The notes below the pieces were generated by a model. That model made no database searches. It saw nothing but the letters and a program-made list of their open reading frames with translations, and was not told the DNA's origin. Below, piece by piece: positions 1 to 8,566 of a DNA stretch of 64,000 nucleotides (positions within the stretch are counted from its first letter, which is position 1; the number at the start of each line of letters is the position of its first letter). Made by a program: the position numbers and the translations under genes. The DNA lies in assembly GCF_001907195.1 (NCBI RefSeq), contig NZ_LVWA01000002.1:62001-126000 (forward strand), given 5' to 3'. The stretch is from Pontibacter flavimaris (GTDB lineage: Bacteria; Bacteroidota; Bacteroidia; Cytophagales; Hymenobacteraceae).

Positions 1-1264
1 TGGTGACGTTGTCGTAGAGGGTGCCCACTGCCCAGCGGTGGTGCGGGCCAATGTCGGCGTGCGTATTTTGGGCAGTGCAGTTGTAGAATACATTCGGGCC
101 CAGCGTTTTGGCACCCGTAATATAGTCGTGGCGACCTTCGGTGGCTTTCAGGTTCATGAACAGGTTTAGTTGCCCGTTGTTGTCGAATGCGTAGCGCCTG
201 CCGCCATGAATAAGCGATTTAGGTTCGAAGTTCCTGGAATCCCTGACGGTGATCTGTTTGGCCAAACTCCCCAGGCTGACAGCCGCGTAACCAAAGTAGC
301 GGGAGGTTGTATTTCGTACCCAGGCATTTTCCACCTTGTCCATACTTACTGCCATCCAGCCGTGGTCTTCGTCGGTGTCGCTGGCGTACGCCGACTCAAA
401 GCGTATGTGCTCCACGCCAACCTCCGAAATCCTGTCCTCAAAAGTATACTTGTATACTTCGCCCCCGCCGTACTTGCTTTCCATGGTCATCACGATAGGG
501 TTGTCGAGGTATACTTTGTCTCCATCTATTTTTGTGATGGTGCGCTCAAACGCCAAACTATACTCCTGGGCCTGCCATTGCTTGGTATTGTGCCGCGCCT
601 CGATCTGGTCCATCTTAATATCCCGGATCCAGTTGTCGGTTCCGGGACGGTAAACGATGATGTTATCTCCTGTTCTCAGTCCGTCAGCTGATTCAAGTAT
701 AAAAGACATGGCTCCGGTTGGCACCAATTCATCTGTAATCTTTCTTCTTGTGCCCGGTATCTCCTTTCTGTCTCCCTGGCCTGTTATTTCCAGCAACGTA
801 CGCTTGCCTGCACCGGAAGCGACAAGGACAGTACCCTTCTCGCCATTCTCGCCATCCCCTTCTCCCCGCAGCACAATGCCGCTCTGCCTGATGTGGAGTG
901 TGCCGGGAATAGAGTAAGTGCCTTTTTTGAGCAGGATGGCTCCCCGGAAGCCATACTTGTCGGGCTTGCGGATAGCCACTTCATCAATGGCCTGCTGGAT
1001 GATTTCCTGGCTGCTGCCCGATCTGGCCGGTCTGACGGTTTTTCGTACCCGAATATCCGGAATTTCCCGATCACCCTGCTGGTAGCCGACCCGGCTGAAG
1101 TCCGGAATTACGTTGCCCTGCGCATCGGGTGTGTAGTGCAGCGTACCATCCTTCGCTATACTTACATACTTCGACTGCCACACTGCTTTCTCCCGAATCT
1201 GAAAGGCCAGCGTACTTGCGGCCAGAAGGCCAAGCAGGGCGAGATGCTTTATCTTTGAAATCAT
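1..1264 (-). CDS. Secreted right-handed beta-helix (pectate-lyase-fold) protein, truncated by window edge
   Basis: An open frame of 421 codons runs from an ATG at 1264 to the left edge without a stop, so the C-terminus is missing. The N-terminus (MISKIKHLALLGLLAAS) is a short signal peptide. The rest aligns closely by eye with the N-terminal part of the neighbouring protein at 1502-4318: both carry a QAID segment, a GFRGA-LLK-G-Y strand, SG-VLRGEG, a W-D region followed by F-R-I, and a GRHDY/GP-VF/ADIGPHHRWA block. This organisation is typical of beta-helix proteins in Bacteroidota polysaccharide loci. A lyase or epimerase role on uronic polymers is inferred from context only, and no catalytic residues are assigned. 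It is the last visible gene of the leftward locus. Confidence 0.8.
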   Translation of the reverse strand, partial: MISKIKHLALLGLLAASTLAFQIREKAVWQSKYVSIAKDGTLHYTPDAQGNVIPDFSRVGYQQGDREIPDIRVRKTVRPARSGSSQEIIQQAIDEVAIRKPDKYGFRGAILLKKGTYSIPGTLHIRQSGIVLRGEGDGENGEKGTVLVASGAGKRTLLEITGQGDRKEIPGTRRKITDELVPTGAMSFILESADGLRTGDNIIVYRPGTDNWIRDIKMDQIEARHNTKQWQAQEYSLAFERTITKIDGDKVYLDNPIVMTMESKYGGGEVYKYTFEDRISEVGVEHIRFESAYASDTDEDHGWMAVSMDKVENAWVRNTTSRYFGYAAVSLGSLAKQITVRDSRNFEPKSLIHGGRRYAFDNNGQLNLFMNLKATEGRHDYITGAKTLGPNVFYNCTAQNTHADIGPHHRWAVGTLYDNVT

Positions 1265-1302
1265 GTAGGCCATACTTTAAGCTGATGTGCTTTTATAAAA
1301 CT

Positions 1303-1428
1303 CAAGTTGCGATTAACCCACCCCTGCCCCTCCCAAGAGGGGAATTTTGCAGAAGAGCAGGTGATTCCCCTCCTCGGAGGGGTTAGGGGTGGGTTTATAC
1401 CTGCACTGCATCAGTAAATCGCAACTTG
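1303..1428. repeat. Nested imperfect inverted repeat, MITE/REP-like palindromic element
   Basis: The outer arms are CAAGTTGCGATT (1303-1314) and its exact complement at 1417-1428. Inside lie C-rich AACCCACCCCTGCCCCTCC (from 1315) and G-rich GGAGGGGTTAGGGGTGGGTT (to about 1395), plus a short inner pair around GGGGAAT and ATTCCCC. The whole 126 bp can fold into one long imperfect hairpin and contains no open frame. It fills most of the gap between the two beta-helix genes. Similar C-rich/G-rich palindromes are common intergenic repeats in Bacteroidota, but only one copy is visible here. Confidence 0.7.
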
Positions 1429-1441
1429 GGTTATAAAGTAT

Positions 1442-1486
1442 AAACTTCTGGTCCGCTACCGCATAAGTATAGCGAACCAGAAGTTT
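1442..1486 (-). terminator. Hairpin after the T9SS beta-helix gene
   Basis: AAACTTCTGGT (1442-1452) pairs exactly with ACCAGAAGTTT (1476-1486). An inner CGCTA/TAGCG extends the stem across one mismatch, with an 11-nt loop that contains one AAGTATA word. It lies 15 bp past the stop of the leftward gene at 1502, so termination is the likely role, although there is no clear U-tract. Confidence 0.6.
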
Positions 1487-1501
1487 ACAGGAATCCAGCT
1501 A

Positions 1502-4318
1502 TTACCTTTTCAGGATCCTTCTTACCCATACTTCGGTGCCATCCGACACGTGCAGGTAATAGTAGCCATCCAGGTTTTGCTGTAAATTAAAATCGATCTC
1601 GAACATCTTGTGGCTCTTGGCTAAAACAGAAGAGGTGACCAGGTTGCCATTGCTGTCGTAGATTGCGAAGGTATATTCCTTGTCCTTGCGGTTATCCAGC
1701 TTCACTTTAAACCGGCCCTGGGTAGGGTTCGGGTAAGCGACAAGCAACAGTCCGTCTTTCTTTGCATCCTCCACGAACACCAGTATGGTTTGCTGCACCG
1801 GGGCCGCGGCTTCGTAGTTATCATCTCCAGCCTGATCGGCTTGCACCAGCACCTGGCCATCGCCGGAGAAGGTGAGGGTATTCCCCGCTACACTTCCCGG
1901 ACCAGACACCACGCTATAAGAAACCGGCAGACCGGCAGAAGAAACAGCGGACAAGGTGATACTTTCTCCTGCATTTTTGGGCGTGATAGCTTCAAAAGTG
2001 ATCTCCTGCGCCGCCCTATTCACTACAAAAGTTTGCGAGGCCGTTACCGGAAAGTACTTCTCGTCGCCGGCCTGTGTGGCCTGCACGGTAACGGTGCCGG
2101 CACCTGTGATGCGCAGGTAATCTTCCCCGTCATTCGTTTCTATCGTAGCGGGGCCCGAAAGGACAGCAAGCGTAACTGGCTGCCCCGAACTGGCGCTGGC
2201 AACAAACTGGAACGGGTCATCGCCATAGGTAACCTCGGTGATCTCGCCAAAACTGATCTCCTGCGTTTTCCGCTGGAACAATTCCCACTCGGCAAACTGC
2301 GTGTTGTTGTTATTCCCGTTCATGGTAATGTTCAGGCGGTAATAAACAAACGACTGCGTGTTATCCGCAATAGAGAACGTGCGGGTTTGTTTACGGGTCG
2401 GGAAATCCTCGTTTGAGCGGGTATCCAGGGTTGTCCAGGTTTTGCCGTCGTTGGAGCCTTTCAGGTTCCAGTCTTTCGGGTCACGCTCTTCCTGATCTCT
2501 GCCCGAAGTAATAGTATAGCTGGTCACGATGGCCTGCACCGCCGACTGGTACTGCACCCACAGCGCTTTTTTGCCGTTCTGATAATACTTGGTGTTGGTG
2601 TCGTTGTCGATAATGTTCTTGAAACCTTCATCAGGCCTGTTGCTTTCATACTGGGAAGTTAAAATGCCGCCGTTGTCGGTCAGGTCAAACGCTTCCGGGT
2701 CTCCTTCGCGGGCGGGCTCCTGGTACACCGGCTCTTCGGCCAGGATTTGCTCTGTCCGCACACGCAGTGCTGCCCACAAATTACCCTGCAGCTGCTCCGG
2801 AATCACGATGTTGTTCACGGCTTGCTCTCCCAGTCGCTCCCGCAGTTGTTGCAAGTATAAACTGCGCAGCGGCACATGCGTGCCCCAGCTTTCCCAGTAG
2901 CCGTTATGCGCGGGGTCCTCTCCCACACCTTGTGTTACCCCAATAGACCCAACGGCCCAGTTGCGGGCTGTCGGCGGGCTCTCCACCAGGAAATCACTCT
3001 TATAAGACTGGCTGTTCCAGAACATGGACTGCGCGCCTGACCAGCCGTGCCCGGTTCCGGAAGCACCGCGGTTTCGTACCCTGATCTGACCGCCGTACAC
3101 GTTGTCGAACAGCAAGCCGGTAGCCCAGCGGTGGTGCGGCCCGATGTCGGCCTGGGTGTTGTCGGAGAAGCAATCCAGGAACACGTTGGGACCTGGCACT
3201 CGGGAACCGGTCACGTAATCGTGGCGCCCGCCCCAGGTCATGCAGCGCTGAAACAGGTTGTTGGAGCTGTTGCTTTCCAGGTTGAAGGAGTACTTCCGGC
3301 TCCCGGTCGTCTGGGATTTGGGGTCGATCATGGCGCAGTCCTGAATGGTGTTGAAGCGCGACATGTTGGAGAGCCGGACAGCTGAATAGCCGAAGTACTT
3401 CACCACCACGTTCTTCACCCACGAATTCTCCACCCGGTTGAACTGCACCGCATTCCAGCCATGGGATTCATCGCTATTGCTTCTGAAAACAGACTCCAGG
3501 CGCATGTTCTCTACACCCGTCTCCGAGATGCGGCCCGCTACGTTAGACTTATATACTTCACCGCCGCCATACACCGTTTCGATGGGGTCCACGATGGGGG
3601 CATCCAGTGTGATAGCGTTTCCGTTTACAGCCACTATTTTCCGCTCAAATTGTGTTTTATAGTCAGAAGCCACCCAACCATACTGCGCCATGTCCAGCGC
3701 GTTAATCCAGGCATCGTTGGGCGTTTTCTGCACCACCACTTCATCGCCCACCTTGAAGGTATGATTAGCCACAGAAAAAGTCTTCGCACCTGTGGGAACA
3801 TAAGCCGAAGTGATTCTAACCTTCGTGCCAGTTACCTCGCCAAAGCCGCTGCCGGTTCCCCGTACTTCGATCAGGTTATGCTGCGCGCGTTGCGTGGCGA
3901 TCAGCACCGTACCATTTAGGCCATTACCTTCGCCGCGCAGCACCACGCCGCTCTCCCGAACAAACAAGGCGCCTTCTACGTGGTAGATTCCAGCTTTGAG
4001 CAGAACCGCTCCACGAAACCCGTTGGCATCGGCCGGCAGGGCGGCCACCCGGTCGATGGCGCCTTGAATAAGCGCCCGAACGTCGCCTGTATCAGGCGAG
4101 ATGGTTTCCTTTACCGGCACATCAGGCAGCTTAACCCCACCGCCACGGTAGCCCGCGCTGGAGAAATCAGGCACCTGGTTCACAGCATTTTCCTGCCCCT
4201 GGTTGGCATACAGCGTGTATTTGAGTTTTCCGTCCTGCAGCGAAACAAGCGGAGCCTGCCCTGCCACATCTAGCACAATGACGAAAAAAGATAACAGTAG
4301 CGTAATTATTTTTTTCAT
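1502..4318 (-). CDS. Large secreted beta-helix protein with discoidin-like, Ig-like and T9SS sorting domains
   Basis: The protein has 938 residues. The start is placed at the ATG at 4318, where MKKIITLLLSFFVIVL gives a proper signal peptide; an in-frame ATG 63 bp upstream would add 21 unlikely residues. Residues of about 30-500 form the beta-helix shared with the partial gene to the left. Next comes an F5/8 type C (discoidin)-like segment (DNDTNTKYYQNG, then WNLKGSNDGKTW), then two Ig-like MBG-type repeats each opening with QEI-F, and finally a type A T9SS sorting domain (AYPNPTQGRF, ending in a basic tail). It is therefore predicted to be exported by the type IX system and held at the surface or released. 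The domain order suggests a carbohydrate-binding, polymer-modifying enzyme of this locus; the exact reaction is unknown. Confidence 0.85.
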   Translation of the reverse strand: MKKIITLLLSFFVIVLDVAGQAPLVSLQDGKLKYTLYANQGQENAVNQVPDFSSAGYRGGGVKLPDVPVKETISPDTGDVRALIQGAIDRVAALPADANGFRGAVLLKAGIYHVEGALFVRESGVVLRGEGNGLNGTVLIATQRAQHNLIEVRGTGSGFGEVTGTKVRITSAYVPTGAKTFSVANHTFKVGDEVVVQKTPNDAWINALDMAQYGWVASDYKTQFERKIVAVNGNAITLDAPIVDPIETVYGGGEVYKSNVAGRISETGVENMRLESVFRSNSDESHGWNAVQFNRVENSWVKNVVVKYFGYSAVRLSNMSRFNTIQDCAMIDPKSQTTGSRKYSFNLESNSSNNLFQRCMTWGGRHDYVTGSRVPGPNVFLDCFSDNTQADIGPHHRWATGLLFDNVYGGQIRVRNRGASGTGHGWSGAQSMFWNSQSYKSDFLVESPPTARNWAVGSIGVTQGVGEDPAHNGYWESWGTHVPLRSLYLQQLRERLGEQAVNNIVIPEQLQGNLWAALRVRTEQILAEEPVYQEPAREGDPEAFDLTDNGGILTSQYESNRPDEGFKNIIDNDTNTKYYQNGKKALWVQYQSAVQAIVTSYTITSGRDQEERDPKDWNLKGSNDGKTWTTLDTRSNEDFPTRKQTRTFSIADNTQSFVYYRLNITMNGNNNNTQFAEWELFQRKTQEISFGEITEVTYGDDPFQFVASASSGQPVTLAVLSGPATIETNDGEDYLRITGAGTVTVQATQAGDEKYFPVTASQTFVVNRAAQEITFEAITPKNAGESITLSAVSSAGLPVSYSVVSGPGSVAGNTLTFSGDGQVLVQADQAGDDNYEAAAPVQQTILVFVEDAKKDGLLLVAYPNPTQGRFKVKLDNRKDKEYTFAIYDSNGNLVTSSVLAKSHKMFEIDFNLQQNLDGYYYLHVSDGTEVWVRRILKR

Positions 4319-4441
4319 ATGTAAGTGATTTAGTGACAGGTGAAAGTATAGCCTGGATCGAATCCTGTTGATGCACCCCAATACCTTACAAGGGGTGCCT
4401 CCTGAGGCTTTACAAAAATTTTATTCTCTGAGGTGCGTAGT

Positions 4442-4471
4442 GGAGATGGCTGAAAGGCATCAACCATCTCC
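4442..4471 (-). terminator. Hairpin between the DUF4861 and beta-helix genes
   Basis: An 11-bp stem built from GGAGATGG and CCATCTCC, with one G-U pair on the minus strand and an 8-nt loop, begins 23 bp past the leftward stop at 4495. There is no U-run, so it may be a processing or attenuation hairpin rather than a full stop. It sits in the largest internal gap (176 bp) between the DUF4861 and T9SS genes. Confidence 0.5.
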
Positions 4472-4494
4472 TGCAAAAACTCCCTACTCTCAAA

Positions 4495-5709
4495 CTAAAA
4501 CTTAACTTCTAAGGGTGATGCCAGGCGTCTGGCAAAATCCGCCAGGTACTGGTCCCATTCTTCTGCTGATTTAAACTGGCCGCTCTTATCCCAACCGAAG
4601 CCAGCATAGTATACCAGCGCATTATCTTTTGGAGCAGTAACTACATACAGATGGCTTTGGTCTTTTGCCGCCACGCGGTGATCTCTAAACTCCTTTACTT
4701 GTTGCGGGTCCACCACCAGGCCGGTACCCAGGTTAGAATCATCCATAACCTCCCAATAGCGGAACCAGCCCTGCTCCTGGTTGGCCTTCACCTCTCCTTT
4801 CTTGTCGTGCAGCGTGATGCCGATGGTCAGGTTTGGTAAGGCTTTCTCCGACTCCAGCACCTCTTCTATGCGGGCCATGTTGCTGCCTAGGTCCAGGCTG
4901 ATGCGCTTTGTCTCCTGCACCTGCTGGTTACCGGCCTGCCAGGGCGCGTAGGTCAGCTCAAACACCGTTCTGATCGGTCCTTCGGCAATTGTTTTATACT
5001 CCGTGAAGTTCCTGGAAACGTAAAGCGAGTCGTCTACCAGCACCCCAATTCCGCCAATGCCCCGGCTGATGCCCACGTGGTAAGGGTCGTAGCCTTCGCC
5101 ACGGTCCACGTGGTAAAAGTTGCTGTTCTCTTTATAGCCTTCGTACCACTTGTTGATGATGGGATATTCTACCCGCTTCAGCCAGGCGTCGATGCCGCTC
5201 GTAAGCGTGCCGCCCTTTATACCTTGCTCCACCATTTGCTGGGCCACAGGGCCGTACGTGCGGAAAGCTACGCGGTCGTTCTCCCAGGTATAGTCATCGG
5301 TGCGCTCCGGCACAAACCGGGAGTAGGTTTGTAACTTGCTCTGCGGTTGTTGCGACGCACCATTTTCTGCTCCCTTCAGAGTGAACTTCCTCTCCTCGTT
5401 GGCTTTTATACTTGTCTGGAAGAGAATCTCGTCTATCGTGCCGTCCGCATCCGTGTCCAGCGGCTGGGTTAGCAGCAGGCTATCCGTGGCGACATCGTAC
5501 AGGAGTAGATTCTCCACCCCATACTGTTGCACCAATTCCGCCACCTTCGCTACCGGGATACTCACCGTTTCGGCCGGGCGGTCCAGGGCCAGTTTGTTCA
5601 TGACCTTAAACTCAATACTCTTAGCAGGTTGCTGGCAACCGGACAGAAGTACGGCACCAAGCAACATACTTCCGCCAATGGCCTTCGCTATATTTTGTAA
5701 TCTTATCAT
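4495..5709 (-). CDS. DUF4861 family lipoprotein
   Basis: The protein has 404 residues. Its N-terminus is a lipoprotein signal with lipobox LSGC near residue 25, so it should be anchored to a membrane, probably facing the periplasm or surface. The remaining sequence has the DUF4861 pattern as I know it: an early KVAELVQQYGVENLLLYD segment, DTDADGTIDEILFQ, a central FRTYGP-Q and a YYAGFGWDKSGQF close to the end. The family is of unknown function and recurs in loci for pectin, ulvan and other uronic polymers, often next to GH88/GH105 enzymes, as here. It starts 29 bp after the GH2 gene stop, so co-transcription is very likely. Family assignment is from sequence feel, not a search. Confidence 0.75.
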   Translation of the reverse strand: MIRLQNIAKAIGGSMLLGAVLLSGCQQPAKSIEFKVMNKLALDRPAETVSIPVAKVAELVQQYGVENLLLYDVATDSLLLTQPLDTDADGTIDEILFQTSIKANEERKFTLKGAENGASQQPQSKLQTYSRFVPERTDDYTWENDRVAFRTYGPVAQQMVEQGIKGGTLTSGIDAWLKRVEYPIINKWYEGYKENSNFYHVDRGEGYDPYHVGISRGIGGIGVLVDDSLYVSRNFTEYKTIAEGPIRTVFELTYAPWQAGNQQVQETKRISLDLGSNMARIEEVLESEKALPNLTIGITLHDKKGEVKANQEQGWFRYWEVMDDSNLGTGLVVDPQQVKEFRDHRVAAKDQSHLYVVTAPKDNALVYYAGFGWDKSGQFKSAEEWDQYLADFARRLASPLEVKF

Positions 5710-5738
5710 GTTCTTTATTTTGCGCCGATTCGTGTAAA

Positions 5739-8492
5739 CTATAGCTTGCGGAGCTGGAAGCCGTTCAGTACCGGCTTGCCTTTTTTGGCTTCGAAAGTGA
5801 TTTCCAGACCTTTGCTTCCGGTAACCGTGACAGGCATTTTTTTAGCAACCGCCCGGGCCACACCGTACTCCCTGGCCAGGTTCAGGTCTTCCAGCACGAG
5901 CAGTCCGTTCACATACACGTCGAAAATCCGTTCTTCCGCTTTTTCCTCCTCCGCTTCGGTACCGCCCAGGTTGTAAGGGAGCGCTTCCTTAGGTTCCCCG
6001 CCTGTCAGCTCCGCGAAATGGAGCGTTATTTCATATTGTCCGTCCGGCACATCGGCCTTATACTTTTCAATGCCCACTTGCTGTGTCTGGTAAATGGGGT
6101 CGTTATCGGTACCGAAGATGCTTTTGTCAGTTCCGTAGCTTTGGCGGTTACTTTTGAAAGTAAAGATCTCTCCCCCCACATGGCCCCAGCCACCGGCGCG
6201 GTAGGCCTGGTCGGGCAGCCATACCTGCTGGTTCAGCTCATCGATAAACATGCGTTTGGAACCTAACAGGATATTCAGTTCTTCGAAAGGCACATCGTTC
6301 GCATTTAGCTGGTAAGGCACCAGACGAAAATCAACTTCCATGAAATCCTTGTATAGGTTGCCAGCATCTTCAGCAACAGCCTCTATTTGATTGATACCAT
6401 TAGCAAACGGCACCTGCCACTCACTAACTCCTCCCACCGCCTTCTGCATACCCAGCTTCACGCCATTCACGATCAGCTCTGCCTGCGACAGGTTGGTATA
6501 TACTTTAAATGGCTGCGTGCTCACCGAGTTTCCTGCCTGGCCGTTGGCAACGGGTTTTATACTTGCCGTGCCTTCGGCTTTGTCGGCGATGCCGCCGCGC
6601 AGGGTCCAGTTGCGGGAAGCTATTTTCAGAAAAGGATCCTGGCGCAGGTGTGCCTGGTAGTAATAGTAGGGCGCCTTCGGAACTCTGTCCAAAGTGGTGA
6701 CGCCTTTGTTATTAATGTGCGGCATGGTTTCGCCGCGGGTTTCGGAGTTGAAATCGGCCAGGTTCCAGATCATGCCTGCCGCCACAAACGGACGCTTCAT
6801 CATCTCGCGCAGGTATACTTCGTGGAACATACTGGCGTACTCTTCGCTCTTGTCGAAGCGCTCCGGCGTAAAGCTGTGTATCCGCGGATCGGCATCGGCG
6901 CCGTACTCAGTTACCAGCACCGGCTTCTCGGGCATATCGCGGTGGTGCTGGTCCAGGAACGGGCCAAAATCGTCCACACTTCGGCTGTACCAGCCCAGGT
7001 ATAGGTTCCAGCCCACCAGCATCGGTATCTTCGTGAGGCCTACTTTGTTGTAAAGCTCATACGCCCCATGGTTCGGAATCATGGTATAGCGGTAGGGGTC
7101 TTCCTTGCGTGTCAGGTCTTCGATTTCCTGGGCCAGTTTGGCAATGTTGTGGAAGTATACCTGCTGGCGTTCCGGCTCGTCTTTATACCTGGGGCGAAGC
7201 AGAATCTCGTTCATGTACGCCCAGATGATGACGCTCGGGTGGTTATAGTTCTGCCGGATCATCTCCAGGTGGGTGCGTTTGCTGTTGTCGGCAAATGCTT
7301 CCGACTCAGTAATCCGGTTGATAATAGGCACTTCCACGGCCGTGAGTATACCCAGCCTGTCGCAGGTTTCCAAAATAACAGGGTCCTGCGGATAGTGAGC
7401 CACGCGCAGGAAGTTGGCGCCCATTTCTTTCAGCAGCTTCACATCCTGAATCTGGCGTGCGTCCGGCACGGCATTTCCCAATCCTTTGAAATCCTGGTGG
7501 CGGCTGGCGCCTATCAGCTTGTAGTGCTTGTCGTTCAGAAAAAAGCCTTCTTTCGGGTCGAACCTGAACCAGCGGAATCCCAGTGGGTTGAGCACCTGAT
7601 CCAGTTCTTTACCAGTGGCAGCGTCGTATACAGTTGTAGCTACCGTGTACAGATAAGGGTCTTCCGGCGACCACAGGTTCGGCTGTTTCACCGGTTTTAA
7701 ATCCTGGTTTATAGTGGTGCGTGTACCGGCAGCCAATTGAACCACAGTTGCCTTTTCAGTAACCGTTTTGCCCTGTTTGTCCTTTACCGTAGTAACAACT
7801 TTTATCCTGCGTTTCTGGGGAGAGCTGTTCACCAGTTTGCCCGCCACCTTTACCGTTGCTTTCTCTTTCGATACTTCCGGGGTGGTGATGTAAATGCCAC
7901 TGGAGGCGTAGTCGGTCAAATCGATGTGCACCGGGTCGGTCACTACCAGATACACGTCGCGGTAAATACCGCCAAAGAAGGTGAAGTCGGCGGTGAGTGT
8001 CGGGATGTCCTCGTTGAAGCGGTTGTTCACTTTCACCGCAATCTCGTTTTGCTCGCCCTTGCCGAATTTCAGGTACTTCTTGATGGGCACGCTAAAGCGG
8101 GTGTAGCCGCCGATGTGCTCCCCGGCCTTCTGCCCGTTCACGTATACCTCCACTTCCTGGTTGGCTCCTTCAAAGTATAAAAACACATCCTTGTCTTTGT
8201 AAGAAGGACTGATATGGAGCATTTTCCGGTACCAGCCCACGCCCCTGTAGTAACCCGGTTTGTCGTCCATCACATCCTCGGCATTCCAGGTATGCGGCAG
8301 CGAAACGGTTTCCCAATCCACAGCTGCGACTTTGGCCGGAAACTGTGGGATCTCGCCTTTGTAAAACTGCCAGGCTTCGTTCACGCTGATCTTTAGCCGG
8401 CCGTTTCCGGCAGCCAGCACTGGCACCGAAAGCAGCAACAAGCAACCGAAGTATAGAAAACGAAGAAGCGACTTGAAGTTGATTGTACTCAT
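5739..8492 (-). CDS. Glycoside hydrolase family 2 with C-terminal malectin-like domain
   Basis: The protein has 917 residues from the ATG at 8492; a TTG two codons upstream is less likely. A signal peptide (LLRFLYFGCLLLLSVPVLA) leads into the GH2 sugar-binding jelly roll (W-TVSLPHTWNAEDVMDD, GYYRGVGWYRK), an Ig-like domain and a TIM barrel. The predicted acid/base is Glu429 in WAYMNEI and the nucleophile Glu529 in VTEYGAD. From about residue 740 a malectin-like domain (IYQTQQVG, YEITLHFAEL, FDVYVNG, NGFQLRKL) closes the protein. Such enzymes act as exo-beta-galactosidases or beta-glucuronidases; the uronate context favours glucuronidase or removal of side-chain galactose, which sequence reading cannot decide. 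It lies in the leftward operon, 29 bp upstream of the DUF4861 gene. Confidence 0.9.
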   Translation of the reverse strand: MSTINFKSLLRFLYFGCLLLLSVPVLAAGNGRLKISVNEAWQFYKGEIPQFPAKVAAVDWETVSLPHTWNAEDVMDDKPGYYRGVGWYRKMLHISPSYKDKDVFLYFEGANQEVEVYVNGQKAGEHIGGYTRFSVPIKKYLKFGKGEQNEIAVKVNNRFNEDIPTLTADFTFFGGIYRDVYLVVTDPVHIDLTDYASSGIYITTPEVSKEKATVKVAGKLVNSSPQKRRIKVVTTVKDKQGKTVTEKATVVQLAAGTRTTINQDLKPVKQPNLWSPEDPYLYTVATTVYDAATGKELDQVLNPLGFRWFRFDPKEGFFLNDKHYKLIGASRHQDFKGLGNAVPDARQIQDVKLLKEMGANFLRVAHYPQDPVILETCDRLGILTAVEVPIINRITESEAFADNSKRTHLEMIRQNYNHPSVIIWAYMNEILLRPRYKDEPERQQVYFHNIAKLAQEIEDLTRKEDPYRYTMIPNHGAYELYNKVGLTKIPMLVGWNLYLGWYSRSVDDFGPFLDQHHRDMPEKPVLVTEYGADADPRIHSFTPERFDKSEEYASMFHEVYLREMMKRPFVAAGMIWNLADFNSETRGETMPHINNKGVTTLDRVPKAPYYYYQAHLRQDPFLKIASRNWTLRGGIADKAEGTASIKPVANGQAGNSVSTQPFKVYTNLSQAELIVNGVKLGMQKAVGGVSEWQVPFANGINQIEAVAEDAGNLYKDFMEVDFRLVPYQLNANDVPFEELNILLGSKRMFIDELNQQVWLPDQAYRAGGWGHVGGEIFTFKSNRQSYGTDKSIFGTDNDPIYQTQQVGIEKYKADVPDGQYEITLHFAELTGGEPKEALPYNLGGTEAEEEKAEERIFDVYVNGLLVLEDLNLAREYGVARAVAKKMPVTVTGSKGLEITFEAKKGKPVLNGFQLRKL

Positions 8493-8566
8493 TTGCAATA
8501 AGCTTTGATATTAAAAATCTCCCCAGCCAAGTATAAAGTATAGCCAGCCAAATTATAAAGCAGGAC

